Shown in pieces: positions 23,492 to 33,743 of a DNA stretch of 64,000 nucleotides. The position numbers and the translations under genes are program-made. The notes under the pieces are model-generated. The model ran no database searches, was not told the origin of the DNA, and was given only the letters and a program-made list of their open reading frames with translations. Numbering within the stretch: position 1 is the first letter of the stretch; every line of letters starts with the position of its first letter. Source of the DNA: Turritopsis dohrnii (lineage: Eukaryota; Cnidaria; Hydrozoa; Anthoathecata; Oceaniidae); contig BQMF02000141.1 in the NCBI GenBank assembly GCA_027922465.2, forward strand, positions 773,143-837,142. Reading direction: 5' to 3'.

Positions 23492-25018
23492 ACTGTGCAT
23501 TACAAACTAGAAGACCACGGGAATAATCAGTTATCATGAAATGTTGACTTTTTAAGCTAAACCTTCTCTGCTGCTCATTGCTTAACATAGTATTATCAAT
23601 CAGTCACTTCTACTATTCTTTCATTTTTAAAAAATCTTAGGAGGTCTTGATATGGCTAGAAAAATTGGTCAAAGATGTTGGTTATGACGTCACCACTGAG
23701 CAAATGCGAGACTACATTCGTGAAACATTGAAAACATCTGTAAGATATCTACTTTGTTTTTATATGAGTTTATAAATATGAGTACTAGTGGACTTACCTT
23801 AGGACGACTTTTTTTGCGTCAGTAAAATTTTGCAAAAAATTGATGAACACGGGTTTAACGCAACCTAATTTTAGCGAATGACCCCTTAATTACGGAGAAT
23901 TGTCAGAAGGTAAAAAAAAAGTTTTGCTAAATTTAAATTTTCCGCAACTTTAATTTAGCGAAAATACGCTCATTCGCTAAAATCTTTAAAATAAGGCGAC
24001 GCAAAAAAAAGTCGGCCTAAGGTATTTGATGAAATTTGATAATAAGATTACTGAGTTGTTGATAATAGCCAAAACGTTCTGCGTTGCGAGTATGTTGACT
24101 CGATTAACTTCTAGGTCGTTCCTGGTTATGGCCATGCAGTGTTGCGAAAAACCGACCCACGTTATACATGCCAGCGTGAATTCGCTTTAAAGCACTTACC
24201 GGATGATCCACTGTTTAAAGTTGTCGGAAAGGTATACGAAGTTGTACCGGATGAGCTTCTTGCTCTCGGTAAAGTGGCAAACCCATGGCCTAACGTCGAT
24301 GCACATTCAGGAGTGTTATTGCAGGTAGGGACGCACTCACTAGTTTTTCTATTTTTTTTTTTAATTTCACGTTACCGCAACTGACAGTGAGAATTTCAAA
24401 AAATGAAGCTGTGGCAAACTGCAGGTAAAAATTTAAGGACAGCGTATGTCCGTTTATTTCATAAATTCTATACTGCTACGTTCATCGAATGTTTACGTTT
24501 TGATTTTCTTCGTTAATGATTAAACTTTTTTTGTATTAAAAATTAACACTTTCTCATTTCTTTTAAAACGTAAACGTTTGTAATAAATGTCATAAACATT
24601 TGATGGGACGCTATCTTTTGGAATACCTTAGCAACTTTAAAAAATCAACTAAAATATCTCATATTATCTCATGTTATACCTCTTTGGAGGTGATGAAAGC
24701 TATCGTAAGATATAGCAACATACCACTAGTAGTTAGCGCCTTAATTAGGTACTGTGGTCACACTCTCGTATTTATATTACTTTGGTTTAATAACATTCTC
24801 TACGGTTACAAACTTCCCACTTTCTCTTGATACATTTGTTGTTTTTTTCTTTTCAGTACTATGGAATGAAGGAAATGAATTTCTACACCGTCTTGTTTGG
24901 TGTGTCACGTGCTTTGGGAGTGTTGTCTTCCCTTATTTGGGATCGAGCTTTCGGATTGCCCATTGAAAGACCAAAAAGTATGAGCACGGAAGGATTGAAA
25001 AAATTTGTCAGCAAATAA
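21862..25018 (+). CDS. CS: Citrate synthase, mitochondrial (first exon not found)
   Basis: Condenses acetyl-CoA and oxaloacetate to citrate at the first step of the TCA cycle. Ten exons join in frame: 21862-21924, 22024-22125, 22323-22388, 22508-22549, 22633-22722, 22813-23001, 23097-23423, 23641-23739, 24115-24324, 24857-25018. They give 449 residues, co-linear with animal citrate synthase from the mature N-terminus ([15 protein letters not shown]) to the C-terminus ([15 protein letters not shown]). The catalytic His-His-Asp set is present in [23 protein letters not shown] and [10 protein letters not shown]. The first visible exon ([15 protein letters not shown]) is Arg-rich like a mitochondrial presequence, so only the start Met and a few residues are missing; they must lie upstream of 21862 and join in phase 0. 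AATAAA at 25074-25079 is a likely poly(A) signal. One intron holds a 37-base C tract and another a MITE. Confidence 0.97.
23455..23491 (+). repeat. Poly-C tract
   Basis: An uninterrupted run of about 37 C in the seventh intron of citrate synthase, 31 bases after the donor. Its length is probably variable and prone to sequencing error. Confidence 0.95.
23797..24022. mobile_element. Tc1/mariner-like MITE in a citrate synthase intron
   Basis: Inverted ends CCTTAGGACGACTTTTTTTG and CAAAAAAAAGTCGGCCTAAGG bound 226 bp of non-coding sequence and are flanked by TA on both sides (23795-23796, 24023-24024). TA duplication fits Tc1/mariner mobilisation. The interior has further TTAGCGAA-type inverted words. 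Confidence 0.75.
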
Positions 25019-25532
25019 AACACTTGAAGAGTTTTCTTATGAAGAAAGAAGAACATTGTATGTATGGCCTGAAAATAAAATGAAAATTTTATTTTAGTAT
25101 GTTAATGTCAATGGTCGGTTCTTTATAGTTAACAAGCGAGCTTTATCTTTATGTGAAATTTAAGACAATTTTCAAAAATATAAATTTTAAGTTAATAGTT
25201 TAACGATATCTTTATTTCCCTACTACCTCCGTTTTTTATTATTATTTTTTTTTTGTTCTGAGATAAACCGAGATACGTTGATATCTGACAATATGCTATA
25301 TTTTGCTTGTTAACCCGAACCCACATTTACAGTTTTGACATTTACAGCACAACGTCGTCTGTCACTATTACAACGTCGTCTGTCACTATGACAGACTATC
25401 AAATATTCATGGTGTTGTTAAAGACTGAAATACACTATCATTTTTCAATGATAATTTTCCATTGTTACATTCCAATGACATTGAAAATTAAAAATTTTGG
25501 CGCGAATACACTATCATTGAAAATTACAAACA

Positions 25533-25648
25533 TGGACCCTGAGGATGAAACAGCAGTTGCTGCCGTTGTTTCTATTTTGTCAAAACAGAGAGTCGAACTT
25601 AGGAAACGAAAACAAAGAAGTGCATGGGCGAAGTGCTGGCTAAAATAG
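25533..25648 (+). pseudogene. Harbinger-type transposase N-terminal relic
   Basis: An open stretch starting at an ATG (MDPEDETAVAAV) is acidic and then strongly basic-aromatic (RKRKQRSAWAKCWLK) before a stop. This resembles the N-terminus of PIF/Harbinger nucleases (Arg/Lys-rich, then WV/WA-x-x-W). Nothing of the catalytic domain follows. It lies 137 bp left of a Harbinger-type MITE. Confidence 0.4.
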
Positions 25649-25784
25649 ATGAAATGAACTTGGTATCTCCTCGCTTTCTCATTCCTATCCTTGTAGTTTG
25701 GGAATTTTAATGGAATTTTCAGTTGCTTCTTGCATCTTTATTAGTTTTGTTCAAAATGTTGTTTTCATTTACCTTTACATCTTA

Positions 25785-26177
25785 GGGGCTGATTACATGA
25801 TCCCGGTTAGCCGGGATGAAATTTCATCCCGCCTTGCCGAGGTCTTGCCTTCCTGGTCAAATCTTCATAAATTTCCCATCGCGATTACATGATAAAATTT
25901 TCATCTCGCGCCTATTCGAGATCTCGGCTATCAAGAGCCGGGATCTCGGTTAGGCGGGATGAAATTTTCCCATGTAATCGCTTCGTCCCGGTCAACCGGG
26001 ACAAGTTTGAGGTTTGAGCATGCGTAGTTTGTCAAAAATTCAAAACACAAAGGGTTAGCTTTGTCCCGTCCCGCCTAAACGGGATGAAAATTTTGCATGT
26101 AGCATCGAGTTGAAATTCATCTCGGCAAGGCGGGATGAAATTTCATCCCGGCTAAGCGGGATCATGTAATCAGCCCC
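25785..26177. mobile_element. PIF/Harbinger-type MITE
   Basis: A 393-bp element has near-perfect inverted ends beginning GGGGCTGATTACATGATCCC and is flanked by TTA on both sides (25782-25784, 26178-26180). A 3-bp TTA/TAA duplication is the signature of PIF/Harbinger insertion. The interior repeats GGGATGAAAATTT-type words in both orientations, giving a complex fold. No coding sequence. Confidence 0.88.
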
Positions 26178-26180
26178 TTA

Positions 26181-27640
26181 ATCATATCGCATGCAAGGAA
26201 AGCGTGCGCGAAAACAATAGATTCGATTCAAACAAAACAATCGAAAAAAATGACATTGAAAATAAGAGTCTAATAAATGTCATTTTTTGTTAAATACATG
26301 TGCAACTTATTTGGATGGTCGACACCATGACGTCAGATTATGGCGGAAGTGATTTGTGTCTGTGATTAAAGTCCGCTTCAAACATATGTTGGCACTTCAT
26401 TGATCTCCACGCCCATAAATAAAGAATGTAGTACTTGCTGGTTGCAAATGGCTGACCGATGCTTGCTTGATATTTGGAAAATGCGTTTGTAACTTTTTCT
26501 CTTCATGTGTGTTTCAAACAAACCTGCAATCATCTCGAGCTGTATTCCTTTGTTTCCATTCGAACCTGAAGGAACCATATTTCGTTTTTTAAGGAATTGA
26601 TAAAGCGAAAGTTTCTGTAAGAAGACAGATAACAAGTGAAAGTAGGAGACAGAGCGTTTTTTAGTCAACCTTTCTCCAAGTACAAATAAAGAATACACTA
26701 CTCAAATCAGACCTTAAACTTTTCGCACATGATACAAAAATATATTTTTATAACAGCTGGTATGAATATAATATATTCCGTTTGTATGGTTCGGACATAT
26801 TCATGACAATTGCAATCAACCGTGTGTTTCCATAGTAACAATTTCTCAAAAATTATACAATCGTCTTGAATTAAGGAAAGCTGCGGTCGAAAGCTTTAAA
26901 ATATTGATAAAAAAAATTCGACAGCACACTATAATTAATGTTTTTTTTTGAAAAGAATTCTGTAAATGGGAACATTTTAAAATTTTATGAGTCTGGTGTG
27001 TGAACGAAAAATAGGTTTTGGAGTCATCATACTAACAAGTGGAAGTGTTTTAAAACGAACTTCTCTGTTCTGAGAAAATGGTTTGTATGTTTATGAACAC
27101 TATTTATATTTTAGAAATTAACTTTCGCTTTGATATTCTCTGGCAGCTAGGTATGGTTGGGAAAATGGTGTCACATTTGCGTAATCTATTCCAAGAGGTT
27201 ATTGTGAACGTATACACAGAATTAATACACGGTTTTTTTGAGAAACTAAGCTTCAATATGTTTCTGATCTTAATTAAAGTTGTCAATGTTTCGGCTTCTC
27301 AGCATAGATTCGTTTAGATTCATTTTTTAATCATCAAATTGGGATCCATACAATGGTTCTTCAACGGATTCTTATAAAATCGGCGTCGCTTCTTAAGATG
27401 CTCTGAAAAGACAATCCTTGCCCTCACTGACCCCCAAATCGGAAGATTTGGACAAAGTCAGTGACTGATTAGAAAACAACCAGTGAACACTATCATAAAC
27501 AATCGATGTCGTCATCAATTGACCTTTTTTTGAACATAGAATTTTTTTTATTTTTATTCTTTTTTTTTTTTATTACAAACAATATATTATTTATATAGTT
27601 ATATACATTATACAATATTTAAATACAATTATAATTCCGG
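26181..27640. other. Intergenic stretch, no gene supported
   Basis: Short open frames are present on both strands, but none has recognisable domains or splice context. Sequence is AT-rich and unremarkable. Confidence 0.4.
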
Positions 27641-27679
27641 AGGCATTTCCGGCACGCTAAATGAAAAGCTAGATTTTTT

Positions 27680-27867
27680 TTAAAGATATTCGTCTGGAGA
27701 GACGGTGCTCGACCTCTTGATCCGCGTATGCAGCGTACTGTTGATCTCAGTAACGAGAATGAAATTATTGTTCGAACATTGCTCGCAATTTTCGACGATT
27801 GATCTTTTCGTTTTTCGGCGATCATTTCCGACAATCTTCTGTAAAACTTCGAGCATTCTCTTCCCAT
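27680..27867 (-). pseudogene. C-terminal fragment of the R2-like retroelement family
   Basis: The minus strand encodes GRECSKFYRRLSEMIAEKRK and, further on, RCIRGSRGRAPSL. These align with the C-terminal tails of the larger copies at 53.5 kb (GMSKECGVLF, LCLRGSRSP) and 61.0 kb (GMAKECTTFYNRLAEMVAEK). Only the tail is present, as expected of a severely 5'-truncated insertion. Confidence 0.7.
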
Positions 27868-27904
27868 TGCTCCATTTGCCGCGAAAACTAATTGACCTTT
27901 TTAC

Positions 27905-28242
27905 GTTTTCCACTAGGCGCTTCAGAACGCGCTAAGCGAGGCACCTATTGTTTATTGTTAAAACTTTTTTTTACTTGTTTTTATTTCTATTCTGTTAGCT
28001 GGTTTTTACACAGTTTATAAACTGTGGTTTTACTATGGTTTTTATACGAATAACCACCTTGAAATGAATTGATAACAATAATGCTAGTGTTTATTTTTAC
28101 TTTTTCTGTATTTACTTTTAGACTTTCTTTTTCAACTCATCTTTACAAGTGGAAATTAATAAGAACGCCGGTAGCGGATTATTCAGCGGCCATTGTCTTA
28201 TAAACAATAGCTCAGTGCGTTCTGATACGCCTAGTGGAAAAC
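27905..28242. mobile_element. MITE with GTTTTCCACTAGGCG ends
   Basis: GTTTTCCACTAGGCGCTTCA at the left and GATACGCCTAGTGGAAAAC at the right are imperfect inverted repeats that extend about 45 bp inward (both include CAGAACGC and CTATTGTTTAT words). Non-coding interior. The ends suggest a Harbinger-like family, but a target duplication is not clear. Confidence 0.65.
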
Positions 28243-28668
28243 CGGCTTTAAAGATTCTCTTTAGTTTTCTAAGGGTAGCAGGAAAACCAAAAACGTATTA
28301 AAATATCCTTGGTGTAGTAGATGAATCGAAATGATTGTAATTGTTGTCTTAAGGAACAATTGTAATCTTAGGATTTTTCTAATGATTTTTCAAAATGTTC
28401 AAAAAAATGGATCAAGAAAATTTTGGATGGGTGGAGTTTGTATCTAATTTTATTCGTATTGCGAGTTATTTTTATAACGCTACAACTGTTTTGCGCCATA
28501 TAGTTCTTGTTTTGTTTTCTATGTGGAATTTGCTTAGGAAGAGTGTTTACCGATTATGACACCATTGTGAAGATAATTACATCATTGTACGTTCTTTGCT
28601 CAACGTGAGAAATCATGTTTCGAAGTCGTGCTGACAACGGAGACGCGTTTTCTCCTATGTACCCTATT

Positions 28669-29819
28669 CCCCCGCATATAAGGCCATGGACTTTTACCTG
28701 AATTTTTGCCGATTTTTGAACTTTTAATTGGAAAAACGCTCCCGTATTAAAACCCATGGGCCTATATTTTTTTATACTCAAAACAGTCATAAGGTTGGGT
28801 AAATGAACGAGACAAATCATTTTTTAAATAAGAGCTATTGTCTGTTGAAAAAGACAAACCGAAAGAGGTAATGGTTTAGAGGTACCATGTAGATATGTCA
28901 TTAAAGGACAAGAAACTTAGTATCTAAAAAAAGTGGAAAATAATAATTAAAGATATCTGTAAAAGAGAAAAAGTTGTTGGAATAAATGCATCTCTCTTTA
29001 CTTTTTACCCCTAAAGCCTAGTGTCCACCAACGCACTAAAACATTAACGCAAATGATCAACGCCAAAAAAAAGATTCGCGCGTAGATGGACACCTTAACG
29101 CAAATAACTAACGCATAAAAATTAGGCGTGCGCAAATTTTTAACGCCAAAATTTTGGTTATAACGAAAAAATATTCAGAAGTCAAAGAAATGCCGATGAT
29201 CTTTAGCATGTGGTGCTATTTAATAACAAAAAATCTATTGTGTAAGAAAAATGCGTTTAAGACAATTTCATAAATCAAGGAAATGTTAGATAGAATAATG
29301 CTGTTGAGCCAAAAACGATAAAAACATGGGAAGAAAAAAAAGTAATTAAAAGTGAAATAATTGAAGTTTTCGAAACTCTCATTTTATTTACAAGACTTGT
29401 TGCATCATATACAGTTCTTGGTCCTTGTAAATATCCTCCACCCAGAAAGCTTTCTTTTTATGAGCATTTGTTCTTCGACGACGTCTTTTCTTAGCAATGT
29501 TACTAGCAAAATATCAAGTACATCTTCCTCTTCACAATTCATTTCTGCTGCTATGTTTCTCTATACTTGATCGTTTCAAAACTTTTTAATAAAATTCAAT
29601 GGACACGTTTGCGTTTAGTTTATGCGCCAGACATTCTGGCGCCGGCGATAAATTTAATATCTAATTATTTGCGTTTATCATAGGCGCTTTGGTGAAGCTT
29701 TGGTGGACACTCAGCTTAAAATATTAATTGAAAAAGTCTCCCGGATAAAGGCACAGTGGGCCTATACCCGGGTATAAGCCCATTGGCTTTTAAACAAGGT
29801 GGGCTTATATGCGGGGAGG
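28669..29819. mobile_element. Possible outer transposon interrupted by a nested one
   Basis: CCCCGCATATAAGGCCA at 28670 is matched inversely by GGGCTTATATGCGGGG ending near 29818. Sub-terminal GGGCCTATA words also occur on both sides. The copy at 29012-29718 lies between them, suggesting insertion of one element into another. Confidence 0.4.
29012..29718 (-). mobile_element. Harbinger-like element, copy 1
   Basis: About 707 bp with imperfect inverted ends AAGCCTAGTGTCCACCAACG and (right end inverted) AAGCTGAGTGTCCACCAAAG. On the minus strand it keeps a decayed coding start (MNCEEEDVLDIL, then a basic run and AFWVEDIY) like the N-terminus of Harbinger-type transposase, broken by a one-base frameshift. 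A second copy lies in opposite orientation 177 bp to the right. Confidence 0.7.
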
Positions 29820-29895
29820 AGAGATTTTATAGTAACTTGGTAACTTTCCAGTCGATATAAATTTAAAAATTGGATTGTTTCTCTTACATAAACTC

Positions 29896-30580
29896 TAAAG
29901 CTGAGTATCCACCAAAGCTTCACCAAAGCGGCTAAGATAAACGCAAATAATTAGATATAAAATTTATCGTCGGCGCCAGAATGTCTGGCGCAAATACTAA
30001 ACGCAAACGTGTCCATTGAATTTTATTAAAAAGTTTCGAAACGATCAAGTATAGAGAAAAATAGCAGAAATGAATTGTGAAGAGGAAGACGTACTTGATA
30101 TTTTGCCAGTAATGTTGCTAAGAAAAAGACGTCGTCGAAGAACAAATGCTCATAAAAAAGAGGGCTTTCTGGGTACAGGATATTTACGACCAAGAAGTGT
30201 ATGATGCAACAATGAGAATTTCGAATAGGGAGGACTATTTCAATTATTTTACTTTTAATTACTTTTTTTCTTCCCATGTTTTATTTTTATCGTTTTTGGC
30301 TCAAAAGCATTATTTTATCTCACATTGCCATGAGTTTTAAAAATATCTTAAGCTCATTCCCCTATCACAATAGATTTTTTGTTATTAAATAGCACCACAT
30401 GCTAAAGATCATCGGCATTTCTTTGACTTCTGAATATTTTGGCGTTAAAAATTTGCGCGCGCCTAATTTTTCTTTTTGCGTTAGTTATTTGCGTTAAGTT
30501 GTCCATCTACGAGCGAATCTTTTTTTTGGCGTTGATCATTTGCGTTAATGTTTTAGCGCGTTGGTGGACACTAGGCTTTA
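29896..30580 (+). mobile_element. Harbinger-like element, copy 2 (inverted)
   Basis: About 685 bp, the reverse-orientation partner of 29012-29718. The plus strand reads MNCEEEDVLDILPVML, then RKRRRRRTNAHKK, and after a frame change RAFWVQDIYDQ: an acidic then Arg-rich then W-V start as in PIF/Harbinger proteins. The two copies differ by several small indels, so they are not a recent perfect palindrome. Confidence 0.7.
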
Positions 30581-31471
30581 AGGTAACAGAAACGACCCCT
30601 TTAAAATGAAACATAATAAATATTACACATAAATATTAATCTATCGCATCATCTTAACATTGATTTCTTGTTAAGAGTAGTATCTATCACGAGTAAACGA
30701 TTGTTCGAGGGTGATCAGCAGCGGCGGGGACATAGCGGTCGTCACACTGCAATGGCTTCTTTGTAATTTCGTTTATAAGTTAAAGAAGTATGCTGAGACT
30801 AGGTTCAGTATGTACATAGAAAACATTTGTTTTTGGTAAGATATGTGTTCCTGGTAACTAGTACTTGTTTGTAAAATAAACAGAATCTTCTTTTTGAGAA
30901 GTTTCAATACCTTGCGAGGAGTTTATTTTCAACCAAAATAGTATTGCGAATAAGTATTGCATAGTAGTATCATGGTTTGGTTTTCCATTTCACTCTTACT
31001 TTTTTTCTTGTTTATTTGAGAAAATGTTTCTTTGTAATCTCCCTGCATGATCTCACGAAATTTCGTGTCACTGCAACACGACGAAGTGACACTCCGTATT
31101 ACCACAATATTCGCTTTAATTGTTTTGCATAACGACTTGTTAATAAGGTGGCTCTTTAACTTCCTGTAACGAAGGTATTATATACAAGCTGATCTAAAAT
31201 CACGGTTGGAGATCATTGAGAAAATCGCTAGCAACTTCGCTAGCAACAACAACACAACTCTGTTTTTCTCATTAACTTAATCTCTAGTAATGTTTTTATT
31301 TTCATGAACTGTTAAAAGACGATCTTGATTGAAAATACAACTGCGAGAAAATAACAAATCAAAACGTCGCATGTGATTCGATCTGTTCAACTATCACATT
31401 ACCATCTTTTTTTCAAGAAACGATAAGAAGATTCCAGTGTTCGACCTCAACGCGATAAAAAATTGTCTGTG
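30581..31471. other. Upstream region of the F-box/LRR gene
   Basis: No coding sequence is seen. The promoter and 5' UTR of the gene starting at 31472 are expected here. A short palindrome, CACGAAATTTCGTG, lies near 31054. Confidence 0.4.
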
Positions 31472-32994
31472 ATGGTTATCAATGAATCTGGCCAACTGAA
31501 CGAATTTCCAGACTGCATTTTGCTTCGAATATTCAAGCTCTGTCATTCCAAGCTTGACATATGGCGACTAAGAATTGTTTGTAAAAGATGGTATGTTTTA
31601 CTCGCCGACAGCGAGTTGTGGCGAGTTTCCAATTTATCTCCATTTAAGCTGGATGATCAGAAAATACTGGACTGCTTAATCGATTACGTGCCCATACAAA
31701 ATTTGCAATACCTGGAAATAGTTAATAACGTTGTTACCACTGACGTCCTTAAGACATTTCTGGAACAAGCCAATCAGCTGTCGTCGCTAAAGTTGAACGG
31801 ATGTATGGTTAATAGCAGTCAGTGTGGTGACGTTCTAAATTATCTGATTCCAAGGAATTTGCGTCATATTGACGTACGCAAGTCGAAAGGAGATTTCTCT
31901 TTCTTAGCATACAGTTTGACCAATATTGGTGAAAAGATCGAAACATTAGGTAAGTGTGATCATCAGTGACTGATGTAAAACAGCCTTGTTTTTTCACGTA
32001 TTGCGAAATTCAATTTTTACTTACATTATCAGGTCTGTCAACAAGCTTTGGACAGCTAACAAAAATCCAAAACCAACCATTTGTTGCTAGATTACCCAAC
32101 CTCTCTATACTGGAATGTCATGACTGTATGTGGATGAACGATCACGCTATTCTGGATATCTCAAACTACTGTAGACAGCTGGTTTCATTCAATGTGAATC
32201 AATGCTTAAACGTGAACGGAAGTAGTATACACCATCTAGTAAGACGGTGCAGAAAACTCAAGACTTTAATACTTAGACGAACAAGTATACGTAACGAAGA
32301 AATCGCGAAAGCAGACTGGGCAAAAACACAAATCACAGAAATCGATTTGTCGCACTGCTACTATATTGAGGATGAAGCTGTTGCTAAGGTTGTTACTGAG
32401 TTGGCCACTAAGCTAGAATATCTACGATGTGCTGTCACAGACCAATTAGTATCTGAAATCATGCATTTACCTCTCAAGCTAAAAACACTCGAAATACGAC
32501 GAAGACATCCAGTGAACATTTCGAACATGACAAAGATGTTGTCCAACTGTAAACTACTGACATCACTTGACGTGAGTTTAACTCCCATCGATTACCATCT
32601 ATTCAAGCAGCTTCTTCCACACTTGCCCAACTTGAAGTGGTTGAGTTTCGCTGGTCATGAAATTCTCAAAACCAGCGATGCATTGAAACTCGTGTCTACC
32701 TGTTGTCCGAAAATCGAAGCACTCGGTATAAATTATTACCACGCAGATGCGGACGCCGCATTGTATGACGGCCTGATGCAGTTTGTACAGGGCGCTAAAA
32801 ACTTAAAAACCCTGTGCGTAGAAGGCGCATACACACAAGATACTGTAACAAAACTGAAAAACACGATGCTGGACAATGAAAAATTATCTGGTCTTGATTT
32901 TTGTAAACCTGATAAATTCAAAATTCCGTTGCCATCACTTTGTTTAGATTCATACGCTGGAAACTTTTCTACACTTTGCAATAATACCCAGTAA
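31472..32994 (+). CDS. F-box and leucine-rich-repeat protein
   Basis: Two exons (31472-31949 and 32033-32994) join in frame to a 479-aa protein. Residues about 9-50 form an F-box: EFPDCILLRIFKLC, RIVCKRWYVLLADSELWR, with the conserved Pro, the IF pair, VCKRW and the LWR end. The rest is a run of degenerate LRRs of the Cys-containing type (LPNLSILECHDC, LVSFNVNQCLNVNG, ITEIDLSHCYYI). Such proteins are substrate receptors of SCF ubiquitin ligases: the F-box binds Skp1 and the LRR solenoid binds the target. I chose the ATG at 31472 because it is the first in frame and lies directly before the F-box. The intron is 83 bases with standard borders. The exact FBXL family and substrate cannot be assigned. 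Confidence 0.88.
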
Positions 32995-33743
32995 TTTATA
33001 CACAAGCTTTTATATGAAATTTTAGTAAAATCTAGATTTGTATGAAACTCCTTTCTTGCACAACTGTAGAACGTCATGATAGAGAACGAAGACTTGAGAA
33101 AGACCTGCTAATTTTACTTCGGTATTTGTGAACTGACAAAGAATATGGAAAGCTGTTGAAATCCTGTTGCCACGGGAGATCACGCATTATACTCTTTAGC
33201 GAAACAGTACTTGATATTTTTAAAATACCACACGAAAATTAGAATTTGTAATTTGTATAATAACGGAAATATTATTTAGTCAAAAGAGAAAAAAATGTAC
33301 TTTATAAAAGTATTGTAAGAACGTGTAATCTTGGTTTCTCAATACTGTGTAACTCGATCACCATGGTAACATTTGGCCATGTTTTTTAGAAAATATACAA
33401 TCGAATACAGCTGCACTATGGGTTTGTGAAGAAGTTTGAAACGAAACATTTCAGATAAATCGTTCGCTCATTGTACAAAACCAAACTTAGCTTTATGAAT
33501 GAAAGAATTTTTATTTTCCATGAAAAAATTCATATATACAACTAACTGGAAAATATTATAAATTCTATATTCTGAAATAAAATTGCGCAAGTAAAAAAGG
33601 ACTATAGAAAACAAGGTTTCCTTAAAACACCAAACATACTTACAGAAAACACCTAAAATATCATCTCTCATCAAACGGAGAGCTTGTAAAACACAGGTGG
33701 TGGAGGGATCACGATGAAGAATTTTTTGAATCGTTTTCAGCGT

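Noticed and set aside
26378..26698. Minus-strand frame with VPSGSNGNKGIQLEMIAG
   Set aside because: No recognised domain, no splice partners and low complexity around it; not enough to call a gene.
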